From Lelliottia wanjuensis (GTDB lineage: Bacteria > Pseudomonadota > Gammaproteobacteria > Enterobacterales > Enterobacteriaceae), in assembly GCF_030238365.1 (NCBI RefSeq), contig NZ_JASSOT010000051.1, forward strand, positions 1-64,000: a DNA stretch of 64,000 nt, read 5' to 3'. Positions 1-9,006 of this stretch are shown here, one piece after another. Every line of letters begins with the position of its first letter. The stretch's first letter is position 1. The translations under genes were made by a program, and so were the position numbers. Under the pieces are notes generated by a model, which saw only the letters and a program-made list of their open reading frames with translations, was not told where the DNA came from and searched no databases.

Positions 1-1510
1 GCTCCTGGCCGTACTGGGTTTCCAGTTCGTCCAGTTCGACAATCAGACTCACCTCTTCGGCTTCTATCGCCGCCAGACGCTCGCCGTGCGTGGAGTGCCC
101 CACCGCCAGGTCTTCCAGCAGCGCCTGCTTCTCCATCGCCAGCGACGTAAGCTGTGCGCGGATGCGGGTCAGCGGCTCCGGGACGGTGTCGAGACTCATG
201 CGCACGCGGGCAGAGGCGGTGTCGAGCAGATCGACCGCTTTATCCGGCAGCTGGCGGCCCGTCAGGTAGCGGCGGGAGAGCGTCACCGCGGCGCGAACCG
301 CGTCGTCATTGATGTGCACGTTGTGGTGTTCGGCGTAGCGGGATTTGAGGCCTCTGAGCATCAGGCAGGCGGTGTCGTCGTCCGGCTCGTCGACTTTTAC
401 CATCTGGAAGCGGCGCTCCAGCGCGGCGTCGCGCTCGAAATACTGTTTGTACTCAGACCAGGTGGTGGCCGCGATGGTACGCAGTTCGCCGCGCGCCAGG
501 GCCGGTTTCAGCAGGTTGGCCGCATCCGCGCCGCCCGCCTGGTTGCCTGCGCCGATAATGGTGTGGGCTTCGTCGATGAACAATAAAATCGGTACCGGCG
601 ACTGCTGCACGGCGTCAATCACATTTTTCAGGCGCTGTTCGAATTCACCTTTCACACCCGCGCCCGCCTGGAGCAGGCCGAGATCGAGGGTGCGCAGAAT
701 GACTGGTTTGAGCGACTCCGGGACATTGCCTTCGGCAATGCGCAGCGCCAGCCCTTCCACCAGCGCGGTTTTACCCACACCCGGCTCGCCGACCAGAATC
801 GGGTTGTTTTTACGACGGCGGGAGAGGATATCGACCATCTGACGGATTTCCGTGTCGCGGCCAAACACCGGGTCGATTTTGCCCTCTTTCGCTTTGGCGG
901 TGACGTCGAGGGTGAATTTATCCAGCGCGTTTTGCAGCGCCGGGCTGAGTTCGCCCTCTTTCACTTCTGCACCCACCGGACGGCCGACAAACTCGACTTC
1001 GCCGCCATGTGTCTGCGCCAGCTCTTCTTCCTGCTGGACTTCGGCACGTTCGTCGGACTGGGCGTCCAGTAGCGGACGCAGGCGTTCGAGCTGGCTCTGG
1101 CCGAGGGTCAGCAGTGGCCACAGGCCGTCGCAGCGAATCAGTTTCGGGCTTTCCGTCAGGGCGCTCAGCAGATGCTGGCTGCGGATCTGCTCTTCTCCCT
1201 GCAAGGAAGCGGCCATCCAGGCCTGTTTCAGCAGCGTGTTGAGAGAGTCAGAGAGCGTCGGGCGGCTGCGCACCGAGCGCGGAAGCTGATCCAGCCAGCC
1301 CAGCAGCGCCTGCCACATGCCGTCCATATCCCACTCGTAGCGGCGCGCCAGCACGGTGAGGTCGCCTTCGCCCTGCTCCAGCAGTTTCAGCAGCCAGTGT
1401 TCGGGCAGGATTTCGGCGTGGGCGCGGGTCTGGCACAGGGAAGCGGCGCCTTCCAGCGCACGGGCGCAGTAAGGGTTAAGGCGACGTAACAGGACGGCTG
1501 AGTTTTCCAT
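1..1510 (-). CDS. tssH: T6SS AAA+ ATPase ClpV/TssH, N-terminal part (runs off the window)
   Basis: ClpV is the cytoplasmic AAA+ unfoldase that disassembles contracted TssB/TssC sheaths so they can be reused. The reading frame starts at the ATG at 1508-1510, behind a purine-rich stretch (AAGAGAGAAAAA), and stays open to the left edge, giving about 503 codons of a family usually near 850-900 residues. A Clp N-domain-like segment comes first. The first AAA module follows, with Walker A GEPGVGKT, Walker B LLFIDEAH, and then the helical middle region. The second AAA module lies outside the window. It is the last visible gene of the tssBCKL-ompA-hcp-clpV series, but an ERIC element and two hairpins lie between hcp and this start, so its expression may be partly uncoupled. 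Assignment is secure; the 3' end is missing only because the window stops. Confidence 0.95.
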   Translation of the reverse strand, partial: MENSAVLLRRLNPYCARALEGAASLCQTRAHAEILPEHWLLKLLEQGEGDLTVLARRYEWDMDGMWQALLGWLDQLPRSVRSRPTLSDSLNTLLKQAWMAASLQGEEQIRSQHLLSALTESPKLIRCDGLWPLLTLGQSQLERLRPLLDAQSDERAEVQQEEELAQTHGGEVEFVGRPVGAEVKEGELSPALQNALDKFTLDVTAKAKEGKIDPVFGRDTEIRQMVDILSRRRKNNPILVGEPGVGKTALVEGLALRIAEGNVPESLKPVILRTLDLGLLQAGAGVKGEFEQRLKNVIDAVQQSPVPILLFIDEAHTIIGAGNQAGGADAANLLKPALARGELRTIAATTWSEYKQYFERDAALERRFQMVKVDEPDDDTACLMLRGLKSRYAEHHNVHINDDAVRAAVTLSRRYLTGRQLPDKAVDLLDTASARVRMSLDTVPEPLTRIRAQLTSLAMEKQALLEDLAVGHSTHGERLAAIEAEEVSLIVELDELETQYGQE

Positions 1511-1592
1511 TTTTTCTCTCTTCTTTTTTCCGGGCACGCTACCGCCCTTCGCTGTGAACCAAAGCGCATGAGGTCAGGGAGGCGGATTGTGA

Positions 1593-1629
1593 TTTTCCTG
1601 AGCGCCCGGCACGCAGACGCTCAGGAAAA
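1593..1629. terminator. 12-bp perfect inverted repeat, likely bidirectional terminator
   Basis: TTTTCCTGAGCG (1593-1604) is exactly complementary to CGCTCAGGAAAA (1618-1629) around a 13-nt loop. The A/T ends give a U-run in either direction. It lies between hcp and clpV and would end or attenuate transcription leaving hcp. Confidence 0.65.
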
Positions 1630-1630
1630 C

Positions 1631-1654
1631 TGCGGACAGGAAACCCTGTCCGCA
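1631..1654. terminator. 10-bp perfect hairpin between hcp and clpV
   Basis: TGCGGACAGG (1631-1640) pairs with CCTGTCCGCA (1645-1654) around a 4-nt loop. On the minus strand it is followed only by GTTTTCC, a short U-run. Together with the 1593-1629 hairpin it could uncouple abundant hcp mRNA from clpV. Confidence 0.5.
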
Positions 1655-1661
1655 CAAAAGC

Positions 1662-1790
1662 ATTTACCCTAAATAGTTCGTGTCGCAGGAAGGCGGCAAG
1701 TTCGCGAATCCCCGGGAGCATAGGTAACTATGTGACCGGGGTGAGCGAACGCAGCCAACGCATCTGCGGCGCGAAATATGACGGGTAAAT
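1662..1790. repeat. ERIC (IRU) element, about 127 bp
   Basis: The ends are complementary (TTTACCCT near 1663-1670, and ACGGGTAAA at 1781-1789). The centre carries the ERIC core: GAATCCCCGGGAGC, then ATAGGTAACTAT, then GTGACCGGGGTGAGCG. ERIC elements are non-autonomous intergenic palindromes typical of Enterobacteriaceae. This copy touches the hcp stop codon at 1790-1792, so it is transcribed with hcp and could fold into the end of its mRNA. Confidence 0.9.
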
Positions 1791-2281
1791 TAGGCGGTAG
1801 TACGTTCGTTCCATGAATCGGAATGAATGATGTTGCCGTCTTTGTAGGTCCAGGTTATTTTTTCGTAACGCAGTTCGATCATTTCCAGATGGTTATGTTT
1901 TTCCATCGCAGGATCTTTGATGTCGTGCATTTTTGGTGCAACTTTCACCAGCTTCACGTTTTCCAGTTTGGTGTTGAAATACTCAACTTCCTGGCCCGCG
2001 TCGTTGATTTTGTACCACTTGAACTCAGCCGATTTCAGGGTCTGACCGGTGGTCACCGCCTTGTACAGATACGGGCTGGAGGAGTCGATTTCCTTGGTGA
2101 ACAGGAACGGCGTGTGGATACGCGTACCGGTCAGTTTGCCGGTGTTGTTATCGGTTGGGATGTACAGGCAGTGATCCTGTGCAACCACTTCGATGCTGCC
2201 TTCGCGGTCCTTCACATCGACAGAACCTTTGATGTCTGCACCGCCGTCATCTTTCAGCCACAGATAAACTGGAATTGCCAT
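1790..2281 (-). CDS. hcp: T6SS inner-tube protein Hcp/TssD
   Basis: Hcp forms stacked hexameric rings, the tube propelled by the T6SS, and can carry small effectors in its lumen. The 163-residue product has the family length. It opens with MAIPVYLWLKDDGGADIKGS and contains HTPFLFTKEIDSSSPYLY and the C-terminal EMIELRYEKITWTYKDG strand typical of enterobacterial Hcp. It starts 2 nt downstream of the OmpA-domain gene stop and is likely cotranscribed with the tss operon, perhaps also from its own promoter. Its stop codon abuts an ERIC element and is followed by two hairpins, a layout consistent with making hcp message more abundant than clpV. Confidence 0.96.
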   Translation of the reverse strand: MAIPVYLWLKDDGGADIKGSVDVKDREGSIEVVAQDHCLYIPTDNNTGKLTGTRIHTPFLFTKEIDSSSPYLYKAVTTGQTLKSAEFKWYKINDAGQEVEYFNTKLENVKLVKVAPKMHDIKDPAMEKHNHLEMIELRYEKITWTYKDGNIIHSDSWNERTTA

Positions 2282-2283
2282 TT

Positions 2284-4017
2284 TTACTTCTCCATTTTGT
2301 TTTGGACGACGTCATCATCCTGCGATGGCGTCTGGGGTTTGCCCGGTATCTGACAGGCATTGGCCTGAGGTACCAGACTGATTTCGACACGACGGTTGAG
2401 CGCGCGGCCTTCCGGCGTTTCATTGGTTGCGATGGGGCGGCTTTCGCCATAGCCCTGAACTGCAAAACAGCTCTCCGGGACGTCACCGGTGTCGCGCATC
2501 CAGTCGCGCACCGCTTCGGCACGTTTCTGGGAGAGCGTCTGGTTTAGCCCAGGATTGCCGGTGTTATCCGTGTGCCCGGCGACCACGATCAGCCAGCCCG
2601 GTTTGGCTTTGATGCCCACCAGGGAGTTCACCAGTAGCTTGGTGGAGCCAGGTTTGAGGTCGTATTTGCCGGAATCGAACAGGGACATGCTGTCGAGGCG
2701 GACAGTCTTTGGCCCCTGAACGATTTTCTTGATCACCGGAGGCGGCGGTGGCGGTGGTGCCCAGTCGCTGAGCGCCGCTTCCACAGGCGGGATCAGGCGC
2801 AATCCCTGATACAGGCCCAGACGATAGCGAACGGGTTCCCCACGGCGCAGCCAGTCATCCAGCAAGGCACCATCAGCCCGCAGGCGCTGCTGCGCCCTGA
2901 GTTTCGGCTGGTAAGGCTCGCCCTTAAGGGAGTGATACAGCGCCAGATGGTCACCAACGCTCTGGATCAACCGCTGGTTATTGATAAACGAGGCCAGCAT
3001 GGCGAGCACAAGGAAAACGCCGCCAATAAGCCCAATGTGACGCCAGAACACCATCCTGCGACTGATCCCCCGATGCCGGGGAAGTGCTGACAGCAGCAGT
3101 TCGGGCAACGGTAAAGGTTCACCCTCAGACCGGGATTGTTCAGGCTCCAGCGCGGTAATCGCGGCAATATGCTGTTGCCAGAGATTGCCCTCGGCACCGC
3201 TGACCGGCAGCATGCAGATCCCCTGAGCACAGGGTTTCATGGCCGGAAGCTCGCTCTGACGGACTGACAGCAAACTGTCTACCGCGCTGGCCTGCCACGC
3301 CAGAAAACTGTCAAGCCACAGGGCCTGGCTCAGTCGTGACAGACGACCTGCGGCATCCGTTTCCCGGGTCCATTCGCTTAAGGATAAATTTCCCTGACCG
3401 GGCTGATGAACCTGAATGCCCGAGCGAGTGCTGACGGTGGTAAACCAGACCGGCTCAGGATCCGCACTTGCCGCTGGCGGTGAAATCCAGCTGACCGTCC
3501 ACAGAGGAGGCAGACTGCCCAGTGTGCTGCGACACTGCACCACCGCCCGCTGCCAGCCCCGCAGCTGCTGCGCAAACGCATCAGCAGAAAGATGGCTTTC
3601 CGGCAGAACGGCCAGTAATACCGAAATCTGGGACACCAGCGCCGGACGGACCAGGCTCAGATGCTGGACCAGCAACGGCAGTTGCTCAGCATCTTTAACC
3701 CGCAGATACCAGCCCTGACGGGTTTCCCGATGACGATTTTCCGTCGCAAACAGCGCGGCGTTGTCTCCGCAGGCAAGCACGACTGCCCCCTGAAAATCTT
3801 CCGGCGGCAGGCTGTCATCCTGAATATCCCTGAGCGCCTCCTCCCGGCTGAGTGACAGGGTTCTCTGTCGCCATAGCAACGCGCCACAAACCAGCAGAAC
3901 CAGAAGGCTGAGCGTTATCCGGCTTCCCACCGAGAGCGGCCAGAATCCCAGGATCAGCCACAGACACAAAATCCCACTCAGGGTAGTCAGCAGGCTCCGG
4001 TAAACGTCACGCATCAT
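2284..4017 (-). CDS. T6SS-associated inner-membrane protein with C-terminal OmpA/MotB peptidoglycan-binding domain
   Basis: This 577-residue protein sits between tssL and hcp. The likely role, by family knowledge, is anchoring the T6SS membrane complex to peptidoglycan; the TssL next door lacks such a domain. Two hydrophobic segments are near residues 5-50 and a third lies near residue 330. A run of seven or more prolines at about residue 422 leads into the OmpA-like domain (about 435-560), which carries the GHTDNTGNPGLNQTLSQKRA signature and ends in NRRVEISLVP. The start is ATGATG directly after the tssL stop. The middle third has no feature I recognise. Function in secretion is inferred from position and the OmpA domain. 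Confidence 0.85.
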   Translation of the reverse strand: MMRDVYRSLLTTLSGILCLWLILGFWPLSVGSRITLSLLVLLVCGALLWRQRTLSLSREEALRDIQDDSLPPEDFQGAVVLACGDNAALFATENRHRETRQGWYLRVKDAEQLPLLVQHLSLVRPALVSQISVLLAVLPESHLSADAFAQQLRGWQRAVVQCRSTLGSLPPLWTVSWISPPAASADPEPVWFTTVSTRSGIQVHQPGQGNLSLSEWTRETDAAGRLSRLSQALWLDSFLAWQASAVDSLLSVRQSELPAMKPCAQGICMLPVSGAEGNLWQQHIAAITALEPEQSRSEGEPLPLPELLLSALPRHRGISRRMVFWRHIGLIGGVFLVLAMLASFINNQRLIQSVGDHLALYHSLKGEPYQPKLRAQQRLRADGALLDDWLRRGEPVRYRLGLYQGLRLIPPVEAALSDWAPPPPPPPVIKKIVQGPKTVRLDSMSLFDSGKYDLKPGSTKLLVNSLVGIKAKPGWLIVVAGHTDNTGNPGLNQTLSQKRAEAVRDWMRDTGDVPESCFAVQGYGESRPIATNETPEGRALNRRVEISLVPQANACQIPGKPQTPSQDDDVVQNKMEK

Positions 4018-4671
4018 CTACCCCATGCTGCCAATCTGAGCCACCATCCCTGACAGGGTGGAGGAGAGGAAAAACCAGAGCGCCACCAGCACCACGGCAC
4101 CGGTAACCCAGGAAAGCCAGTACCAGCGACGACCGCTGCGCAGGCGTGATGCCCGGGCGACAATTGGTGCATCCTGCGCAAGGGTAAACGGCGGAACCCG
4201 TTCACTCAGCGCCCGGATAACATCCTCGCGACGTTCGTCATCCTGCGCGCGATATTGCCCGACAAAACCGAGCTGGAGCGTGCGATACAGGCACAGCAGT
4301 ACCGCCTGATCCGGCGCGGTTTCCTTAAGCAGGTTCCGGATACGTTCCCACAACTCCTCGCCCGCATTCAGCGTGCCAAAAAAGCGCGCCTGTAACGGGT
4401 CTTTTCGCCAGGCCAGATAGCCATCATCGGTCTTACCGCGGTTAAGTACGCTTTCATCGAGCAAGGCACACAGGGCATACACCATGTGGTCACGACTGAT
4501 ATCGCTGTAACCCGCCTCGGTCAGAGCCGCGCGGGCGTCCTGAACCAGACGACAGGCATGCCGATACAGTTTTTCACCTTCGCGAACGTCCTGTCCGCCC
4601 CGTAACTGACTGACCATCAGCCAGCCTGGGTAAAAGATGTGTTCGATTTGGCTGAGATCGGATGTCTTCAT
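4018..4671 (-). CDS. tssL: T6SS inner-membrane protein TssL/DotU (chromosomal locus copy)
   Basis: TssL forms the TssJLM membrane complex with TssM and TssJ and contacts the baseplate through its cytoplasmic domain. The 217-residue product is the short DotU type: a cytoplasmic helical domain containing YALCALLDESVLN and LQLGFVGQYRA, then one C-terminal membrane segment near residues 183-207 (WVTGAVVLVALWFFL). It overlaps tssK by 4 nt (ATGA) and is followed without a gap by the OmpA-domain gene. A second, only distantly similar TssL lies in the island at 45061-45828, so the window holds two T6SS lineages. Confidence 0.93.
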   Translation of the reverse strand: MKTSDLSQIEHIFYPGWLMVSQLRGGQDVREGEKLYRHACRLVQDARAALTEAGYSDISRDHMVYALCALLDESVLNRGKTDDGYLAWRKDPLQARFFGTLNAGEELWERIRNLLKETAPDQAVLLCLYRTLQLGFVGQYRAQDDERREDVIRALSERVPPFTLAQDAPIVARASRLRSGRRWYWLSWVTGAVVLVALWFFLSSTLSGMVAQIGSMG

Positions 4672-6005
4672 GTGCGCAGCACCGCAAAGAGTTCGAGTTT
4701 CACATCACCGAGTGAACCTGGGGTATAGAACGTACAGCTACCCGCTTCCAGCATGGCCCGCGCGGCATCGGTACTCAGATCCAGTGAGAAGTACTGGTTT
4801 TCCAGACGCAACGGAATCGCCGCCGGAACGTGACTGAGCGGTTTGATCACCATCCCGCTCAAGGCTACGTTCACCACATCGGAGACGTCGTCGAGACTGC
4901 CCGCTTTACACAGCAGCGGGAATTTGGTCTGCAGCTCATGATTCGGCATCGATGAGCGAACCGACAGATAGAAATCCGCCCCTTCACGAAGACGGGCATC
5001 GTGCAGAGAGCCTCTCCAGATCTGATCGATATGTTCCAGCTGAATGCTGATCACCCGCGACGGCAGGCTGGCTTCCAGCAGCTTGTCGAGCAACGTCAAC
5101 AGCGGTGGGAAAACCTGCTCTGGCGCATCATGCTGGTAAGCCGGGATATCTCCGGCGTCATGCTCAAGTGAGAAGGTCAGCAGGCTACCTGCCAGGCGGA
5201 CCAGCTCCCGATACAGCAGCTCCGGGTGGCGGGAAGGCGACTGCAACAGTTCAGCCAGGACCGGCTCTGCGCTATTCAGGGCATTGAGTAACCAGAACAG
5301 TGAGACGTCGGCGACGGCAAAGTCCGCCATTCGCTCATTGCTCTCGCGACGCATAGCCATCAGACGCCGACGGCGAGCCTGCAGACGGATCAGCAGATCG
5401 CCGAACTCAGTTACCAGTACCGGGCTTGCTGATAAGGACAGCAGCGGTGGCATGAACGACGGATCGCGGCTCCACTGGCCCTGAGCATTACGCACCAGGC
5501 GCGTCACCGGACAGGTCAGGTAAGCGGTGTTTTCCTGGGTGGACAACCGGAGTGTCATCGCCTGACGAAGCACAGCCAACTCACCGCTTTCGTGGCCCGC
5601 CAGCTCCTGCACGTTAACCCGCTCAGATTTCCATCTGCGCGGGCGCTCGCTGTCCTGACCGTCATCCAGATTGCCGCCATTAGCACTCAGCAGCGGCAGA
5701 GCCAGTAAGACTTCAACAGAATCGCGGTCTGCAGCCGTTGACAGGTCGCAGACTGGCGGCAGGTTGTCCGCACAGTCGGAATCGACGATCGTGCCGTCCG
5801 GAAAACGGGCCACGATGCGAACGGCGTTCAGCCGTGAGAGAGCCAGGGCAGCATCATCAAATTCTGCCGCCAGCACTCCCCACGGATGAGCAATTCCCAT
5901 GCGGGCCACATTTTCCGCTACGTATGCATCCCAACGGGACTGTTGCTGGAACTGTTGCGGGGCCAGAAAGGCCCCGTCAGTCCATAACGGACGATAAATT
6001 TTCAT
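4668..6005 (-). CDS. tssK: T6SS baseplate protein TssK
   Basis: TssK trimers link the baseplate wedges (TssEFG) to the TssLM membrane complex. The 445-residue product has the family length and the characteristic N-terminus IYRPLWTDGAFLAPQQFQQQ, followed by the shoulder and head domains. It starts 12 nt after tssC with a GGAG-type ribosome site (GGAGACGGA) and ends overlapping tssL by 4 nt. It belongs to the locus at 1-8101; the T6SS genes in the island have no TssK of their own in this window. Confidence 0.94.
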   Translation of the reverse strand: MKIYRPLWTDGAFLAPQQFQQQSRWDAYVAENVARMGIAHPWGVLAAEFDDAALALSRLNAVRIVARFPDGTIVDSDCADNLPPVCDLSTAADRDSVEVLLALPLLSANGGNLDDGQDSERPRRWKSERVNVQELAGHESGELAVLRQAMTLRLSTQENTAYLTCPVTRLVRNAQGQWSRDPSFMPPLLSLSASPVLVTEFGDLLIRLQARRRRLMAMRRESNERMADFAVADVSLFWLLNALNSAEPVLAELLQSPSRHPELLYRELVRLAGSLLTFSLEHDAGDIPAYQHDAPEQVFPPLLTLLDKLLEASLPSRVISIQLEHIDQIWRGSLHDARLREGADFYLSVRSSMPNHELQTKFPLLCKAGSLDDVSDVVNVALSGMVIKPLSHVPAAIPLRLENQYFSLDLSTDAARAMLEAGSCTFYTPGSLGDVKLELFAVLRT

Positions 6006-6017
6006 TCCGTCTCCTGA

Positions 6018-7568
6018 TTACGCTTTTGCCTTCGGCATCTGCGAGACCAGCGACAGGTTGACGTCCATTCCTTCCACCTGGAAGTGCGGTACGGCGTACA
6101 GTTTCACGCGGAAGAAGCCCGGGTTGTCTTCGATGTCTTCCACCAGCACTTTCGCGTCGCGCAGCGGGTGAGAGGCCTGCAGCTCATCGCCCGGATCGGT
6201 CATTTCAGTGACCAGGCCACGTACCCAGGTGTTCAGCTCCAGCTCCAGCAGACGGCGGTCTTTGGTCGTACCGATGTTTTCACGCTGAATCAGCTTCAGG
6301 TAGTGGGCGATACGGGACAGCAGGAAGATATACGGCAGACGGGCGTTGATACGGCTGTTGGCCGTCGCATCGGCGGTGTCATACAGGGCCGGTTTCTGGG
6401 TGGAGTTCGCCGAGAAGAAGCACGCGTAATCGCGGTTTTTGTAGTACGACAGCGGGATGAAGCCGAGGTTGGCGAATTCAAATTCGCGGGTTTCCGGAAT
6501 CATCACTTCTGACGGAATTTTCACCTGGTTGCCGGTACCGAGATCGTACAGATGGATTGGCAGGTCTTTCACTGCGCCACCGGCCTGCGGGCCGCGGATC
6601 TGCACGCACCAGCCGTTGTTGATGAAGCTTTTCACCATGTTGGCGGCGAAGGCAAACGAGGCGTTGGTCCACAGATATTTATCGTGATCCGGGCCTTTCA
6701 CTTCTTCGACGTAGTTGAAGCTGCGCACAGGAACGGTATCCGGACCATACGGCAGACGGCCCAGCACGCGCGGCATCACCAGACCGATATAGCGGGAGTC
6801 ATCGGTCTCACGGAAAGATTTCCACTTGATGTACTCGGCGCGATCGAAGTAGTTACCGATGTCTTTGATGGCGGCTACTTCTTCCATCGAATCTTTGAGG
6901 AAGAATTTCGGGCCCGCGGAGCCGATAAACGGCATATGCGCCGCGGCAGAGACTTTAGACAGGTTGCGCATCAGCGCCACGTCCTGCGGGCTGGCATCGA
7001 ATTCATACGCAGAAATCACCGCGCCAATCGGCTCGCCGCCCGGGGTGTCGTATTCTGCAATATAGGTCTGCTTGTACAGGCCACTCTGGATGATTTCAGG
7101 GGAGTCTTCGAAGTCCTGACGCAGTTCGTCTTTGGAGAGATCCAGAATTTCCAGTTTTACGTTCTGACGGAAATCGGTTTTATCGACCAGGTGTTTCAGG
7201 CCGCGCCAGACGGATTCGATTTTCTGGAACTCGTCGTTGTGCATCACTTCATCAAGCTGACGGCTGATCTGGAAATCGAGCTCGGCGATGTGGTGGTCGA
7301 GCAGGGTTTTATCCAGTTTTTCGACGGTCTGACCGGATTTTTTCAGGCACTGCATGAAGACCTGTACCGCCGCGGTCACGCGCGCGTCGGCAGAGGTTTC
7401 CGCCATCACATTATTGTCCTGGAAACCATCCAGTTCGCCGAGCTCAGAGACCGGCGTTAAATTGATTTTTTCGAACAGAGAGGCGTATACACCGCCCTGT
7501 GGCAGTGTTTTTTCCACGGTCATGCCGCCAGCGTGAGCCTGGGATTCGTTATTAAGAGACATAAGCAT
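6018..7568 (-). CDS. tssC: T6SS contractile sheath large subunit TssC/VipB
   Basis: TssC and TssB interlock to form the contractile sheath around the Hcp tube. The 516-residue product shows typical TssC blocks: FIGSAGPKFF around the middle, FMPRVLGRLPYG-like LVMPRVLGRLPYGPDT, and NGWCVQIRGPQAGGAV. The start at 7568 gives MLMSLNNESQAH; the second ATG, two codons in, is also possible. It follows tssB by 35 nt and precedes tssK by 12 nt. Nothing looks truncated. Confidence 0.96.
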   Translation of the reverse strand: MLMSLNNESQAHAGGMTVEKTLPQGGVYASLFEKINLTPVSELGELDGFQDNNVMAETSADARVTAAVQVFMQCLKKSGQTVEKLDKTLLDHHIAELDFQISRQLDEVMHNDEFQKIESVWRGLKHLVDKTDFRQNVKLEILDLSKDELRQDFEDSPEIIQSGLYKQTYIAEYDTPGGEPIGAVISAYEFDASPQDVALMRNLSKVSAAAHMPFIGSAGPKFFLKDSMEEVAAIKDIGNYFDRAEYIKWKSFRETDDSRYIGLVMPRVLGRLPYGPDTVPVRSFNYVEEVKGPDHDKYLWTNASFAFAANMVKSFINNGWCVQIRGPQAGGAVKDLPIHLYDLGTGNQVKIPSEVMIPETREFEFANLGFIPLSYYKNRDYACFFSANSTQKPALYDTADATANSRINARLPYIFLLSRIAHYLKLIQRENIGTTKDRRLLELELNTWVRGLVTEMTDPGDELQASHPLRDAKVLVEDIEDNPGFFRVKLYAVPHFQVEGMDVNLSLVSQMPKAKA

Positions 7569-7603
7569 TTTACTCGTAATTATTCCGTTAATAGTTTCCA
7601 GTA

Positions 7604-8101
7604 TTAAGCCTGGATCGGGGCGAGTGCATTTAACTCATTACGCAGTTCGTCGCTAAGGGCAGGGTCTTTCAGAATCTTTTCCAGTTCTTTCCGGAAAGTG
7701 ACGTTATCCAGCAAGTTGGATTTCAAATCACGCAGCAAATTGCGCATCGCCAGCATCGCGCGCAGCTGTGGGATTTGGCGGGCCACCTGCTCAGGTTCAA
7801 AATCTTTCATATCCTGGAATTGCAGGCGGATATTTTCTTCTGAACCATCGCTTGCCAGCGTGTTTTTTACGGTGAGATTGATTTCGGGATTCAGTTCGGA
7901 CAGTACGCTGTTGAAATTATTCTTATTAACGTTGATTTTTTCGCGTTCAGACAGCGGGCCTTCGGCCTTGCCGTTACTGAAATCGCCTACACTCAATAAC
8001 TTAAGAGGGAGTTCTACTTTTTTCTGCGCGCCGCCGGTGTGTAAATCTAAGCGAATATTAACGCGCGCCTTGGGGATTTCCGATTGAAATGAATCTGCCA
8101 T
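7604..8101 (-). CDS. tssB: T6SS contractile sheath small subunit TssB/VipA
   Basis: TssB is the partner of TssC in the sheath. The 165-residue product has the family length, with QSEIPKARVNIRLDL near the start, LPLKLLSVGDFSNG, and the C-terminal LRAMLAMRNLLRDLKSNL helix region recognised in sheath assembly. It is the first gene of the visible tss operon. The ribosome site AGGAGAAAAATATATC precedes the ATG at 8099-8101, and the operon promoter must lie in the AT-rich stretch to the right. Confidence 0.96.
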   Translation of the reverse strand: MADSFQSEIPKARVNIRLDLHTGGAQKKVELPLKLLSVGDFSNGKAEGPLSEREKINVNKNNFNSVLSELNPEINLTVKNTLASDGSEENIRLQFQDMKDFEPEQVARQIPQLRAMLAMRNLLRDLKSNLLDNVTFRKELEKILKDPALSDELRNELNALAPIQA

Positions 8102-9006
8102 GATATATTTTTCTCCTGAATAAATTTATCTATAAATATAGATAGAGCACTCACGTAAATATTGGAGCTTCTTTTTACCAGCAATCAATTTCAAGGTAAA
8201 GGATACATAACCGCTTTTAATATTTTAGCGGAGCTAAAGAACTATTCAATTTTCATGAAGAATGCCGTCAAATCAGGCTTCCGAAGAAACAAACAAAGAA
8301 AATTCCTAAGACAAATAACGCTGCCCCATAATAAAAATAGGAATATTCACAAAATATATATATCAAAAATCTTATGCTTGAAATATGTATGTATTTTACG
8401 TCATTACCTGGTTGAGTTTTGGCAGGGTAAGCCTGACAGGGGGTGAAGGCTTACCATCATAATGACACAGGGATGGCTATTAGGTTTGAATAACCTCGCA
8501 ATAAAGGTGATACAAAGTTATCAAAATGTTATCGAAGGTCACGTTTCTCGTGATTCTGAATAAAGAGTGCGCAGCATTATTCTGTTGCTTAATTCTGTTG
8601 TACTGGCACTTACATCTGCACCGCGCAGAAGGGTGTTTGCAACGATTATCTGGCATTTCTGCGCCACCTTTCGCCGTTAAGGGGGCTGACAGCTCCTCAG
8701 ACCGTTAAGAGTCTGAAAAAACACATTCGGTCAATAAATGACTGAATCGTCTATTAAAAACACAGTTCGCCTCGAGATTCGATCGGTATGGCAAAATAAT
8801 TTCCCGTTCTTAAGTTTTTTTTAATCTTTCACACCACCACACTCGGCAAACTGGTGTTTTATGCCGTAAAAACGGTGTTCCCCCCGATTTCGCTGTCTTA
8901 TTTATAAGTGATAATAACTTTCATTATCATCCAATAATAATTGTGCTGTAATCCGCCTCGTTATGCTTTCTGGTGCTAATGACTCACTTTTATGAAGGAT
9001 TAACTT
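8102..9006. promoter_or_regulatory. AT-rich divergent intergenic region between tssB and the iron importer
   Basis: This 905-nt stretch has no ORF that I can support. The two small ORFs that exist (8162-8446 and 8526-8708) resemble no family and lack a good ribosome site. It should contain the tss operon promoter on the minus strand and the iron importer promoter on the plus strand, where a Fur-box-like site lies at 8910-8928. A perfect TCAGAC/GTCTGA hairpin lies near 8697-8716 but has A residues after it on the plus strand, so it is not a convincing terminator. The low GC resembles H-NS-silenced T6SS promoter regions; that is inference. Confidence 0.5.
8910..8928. promoter_or_regulatory. Fur-box-like operator upstream of the iron importer
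   Basis: GATAATAACTTTCATTATC matches the 19-bp Fur consensus GATAATGATAATCATTATC at 15 positions and is itself a near-palindrome. It lies about 80 nt before the start of the ferric-iron binding protein gene, where Fur with Fe(II) would repress the operon. Confidence 0.8.

Noticed and set aside
6552..7460. 302-codon frame antisense to tssC
   Set aside because: A shadow of tssC caused by high-GC third positions; no ribosome site and no family resemblance.
8603..8655. Sigma-54-like promoter sequences (TGGCAC...TGCA at 8603-8619 on the plus strand; TGCCA...TTGCA at 8638-8655 on the minus strand)
   Set aside because: The spacing between the two elements is off by one in the first, and the second lacks the GG element, so neither fits the strict sigma-54 pattern.
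8162..8708. Two small ORFs between tssB and the iron operon
   Set aside because: Both have skewed composition, no good ribosome site and no resemblance to a known family; they look like chance frames in AT-rich DNA.
8697..8716. TCAGAC/GTCTGA hairpin in the tssB upstream region as a terminator
   Set aside because: The run after it on the plus strand is A, not T, and on the minus strand it is followed by GGAGC, so it lacks a U-run in both directions.
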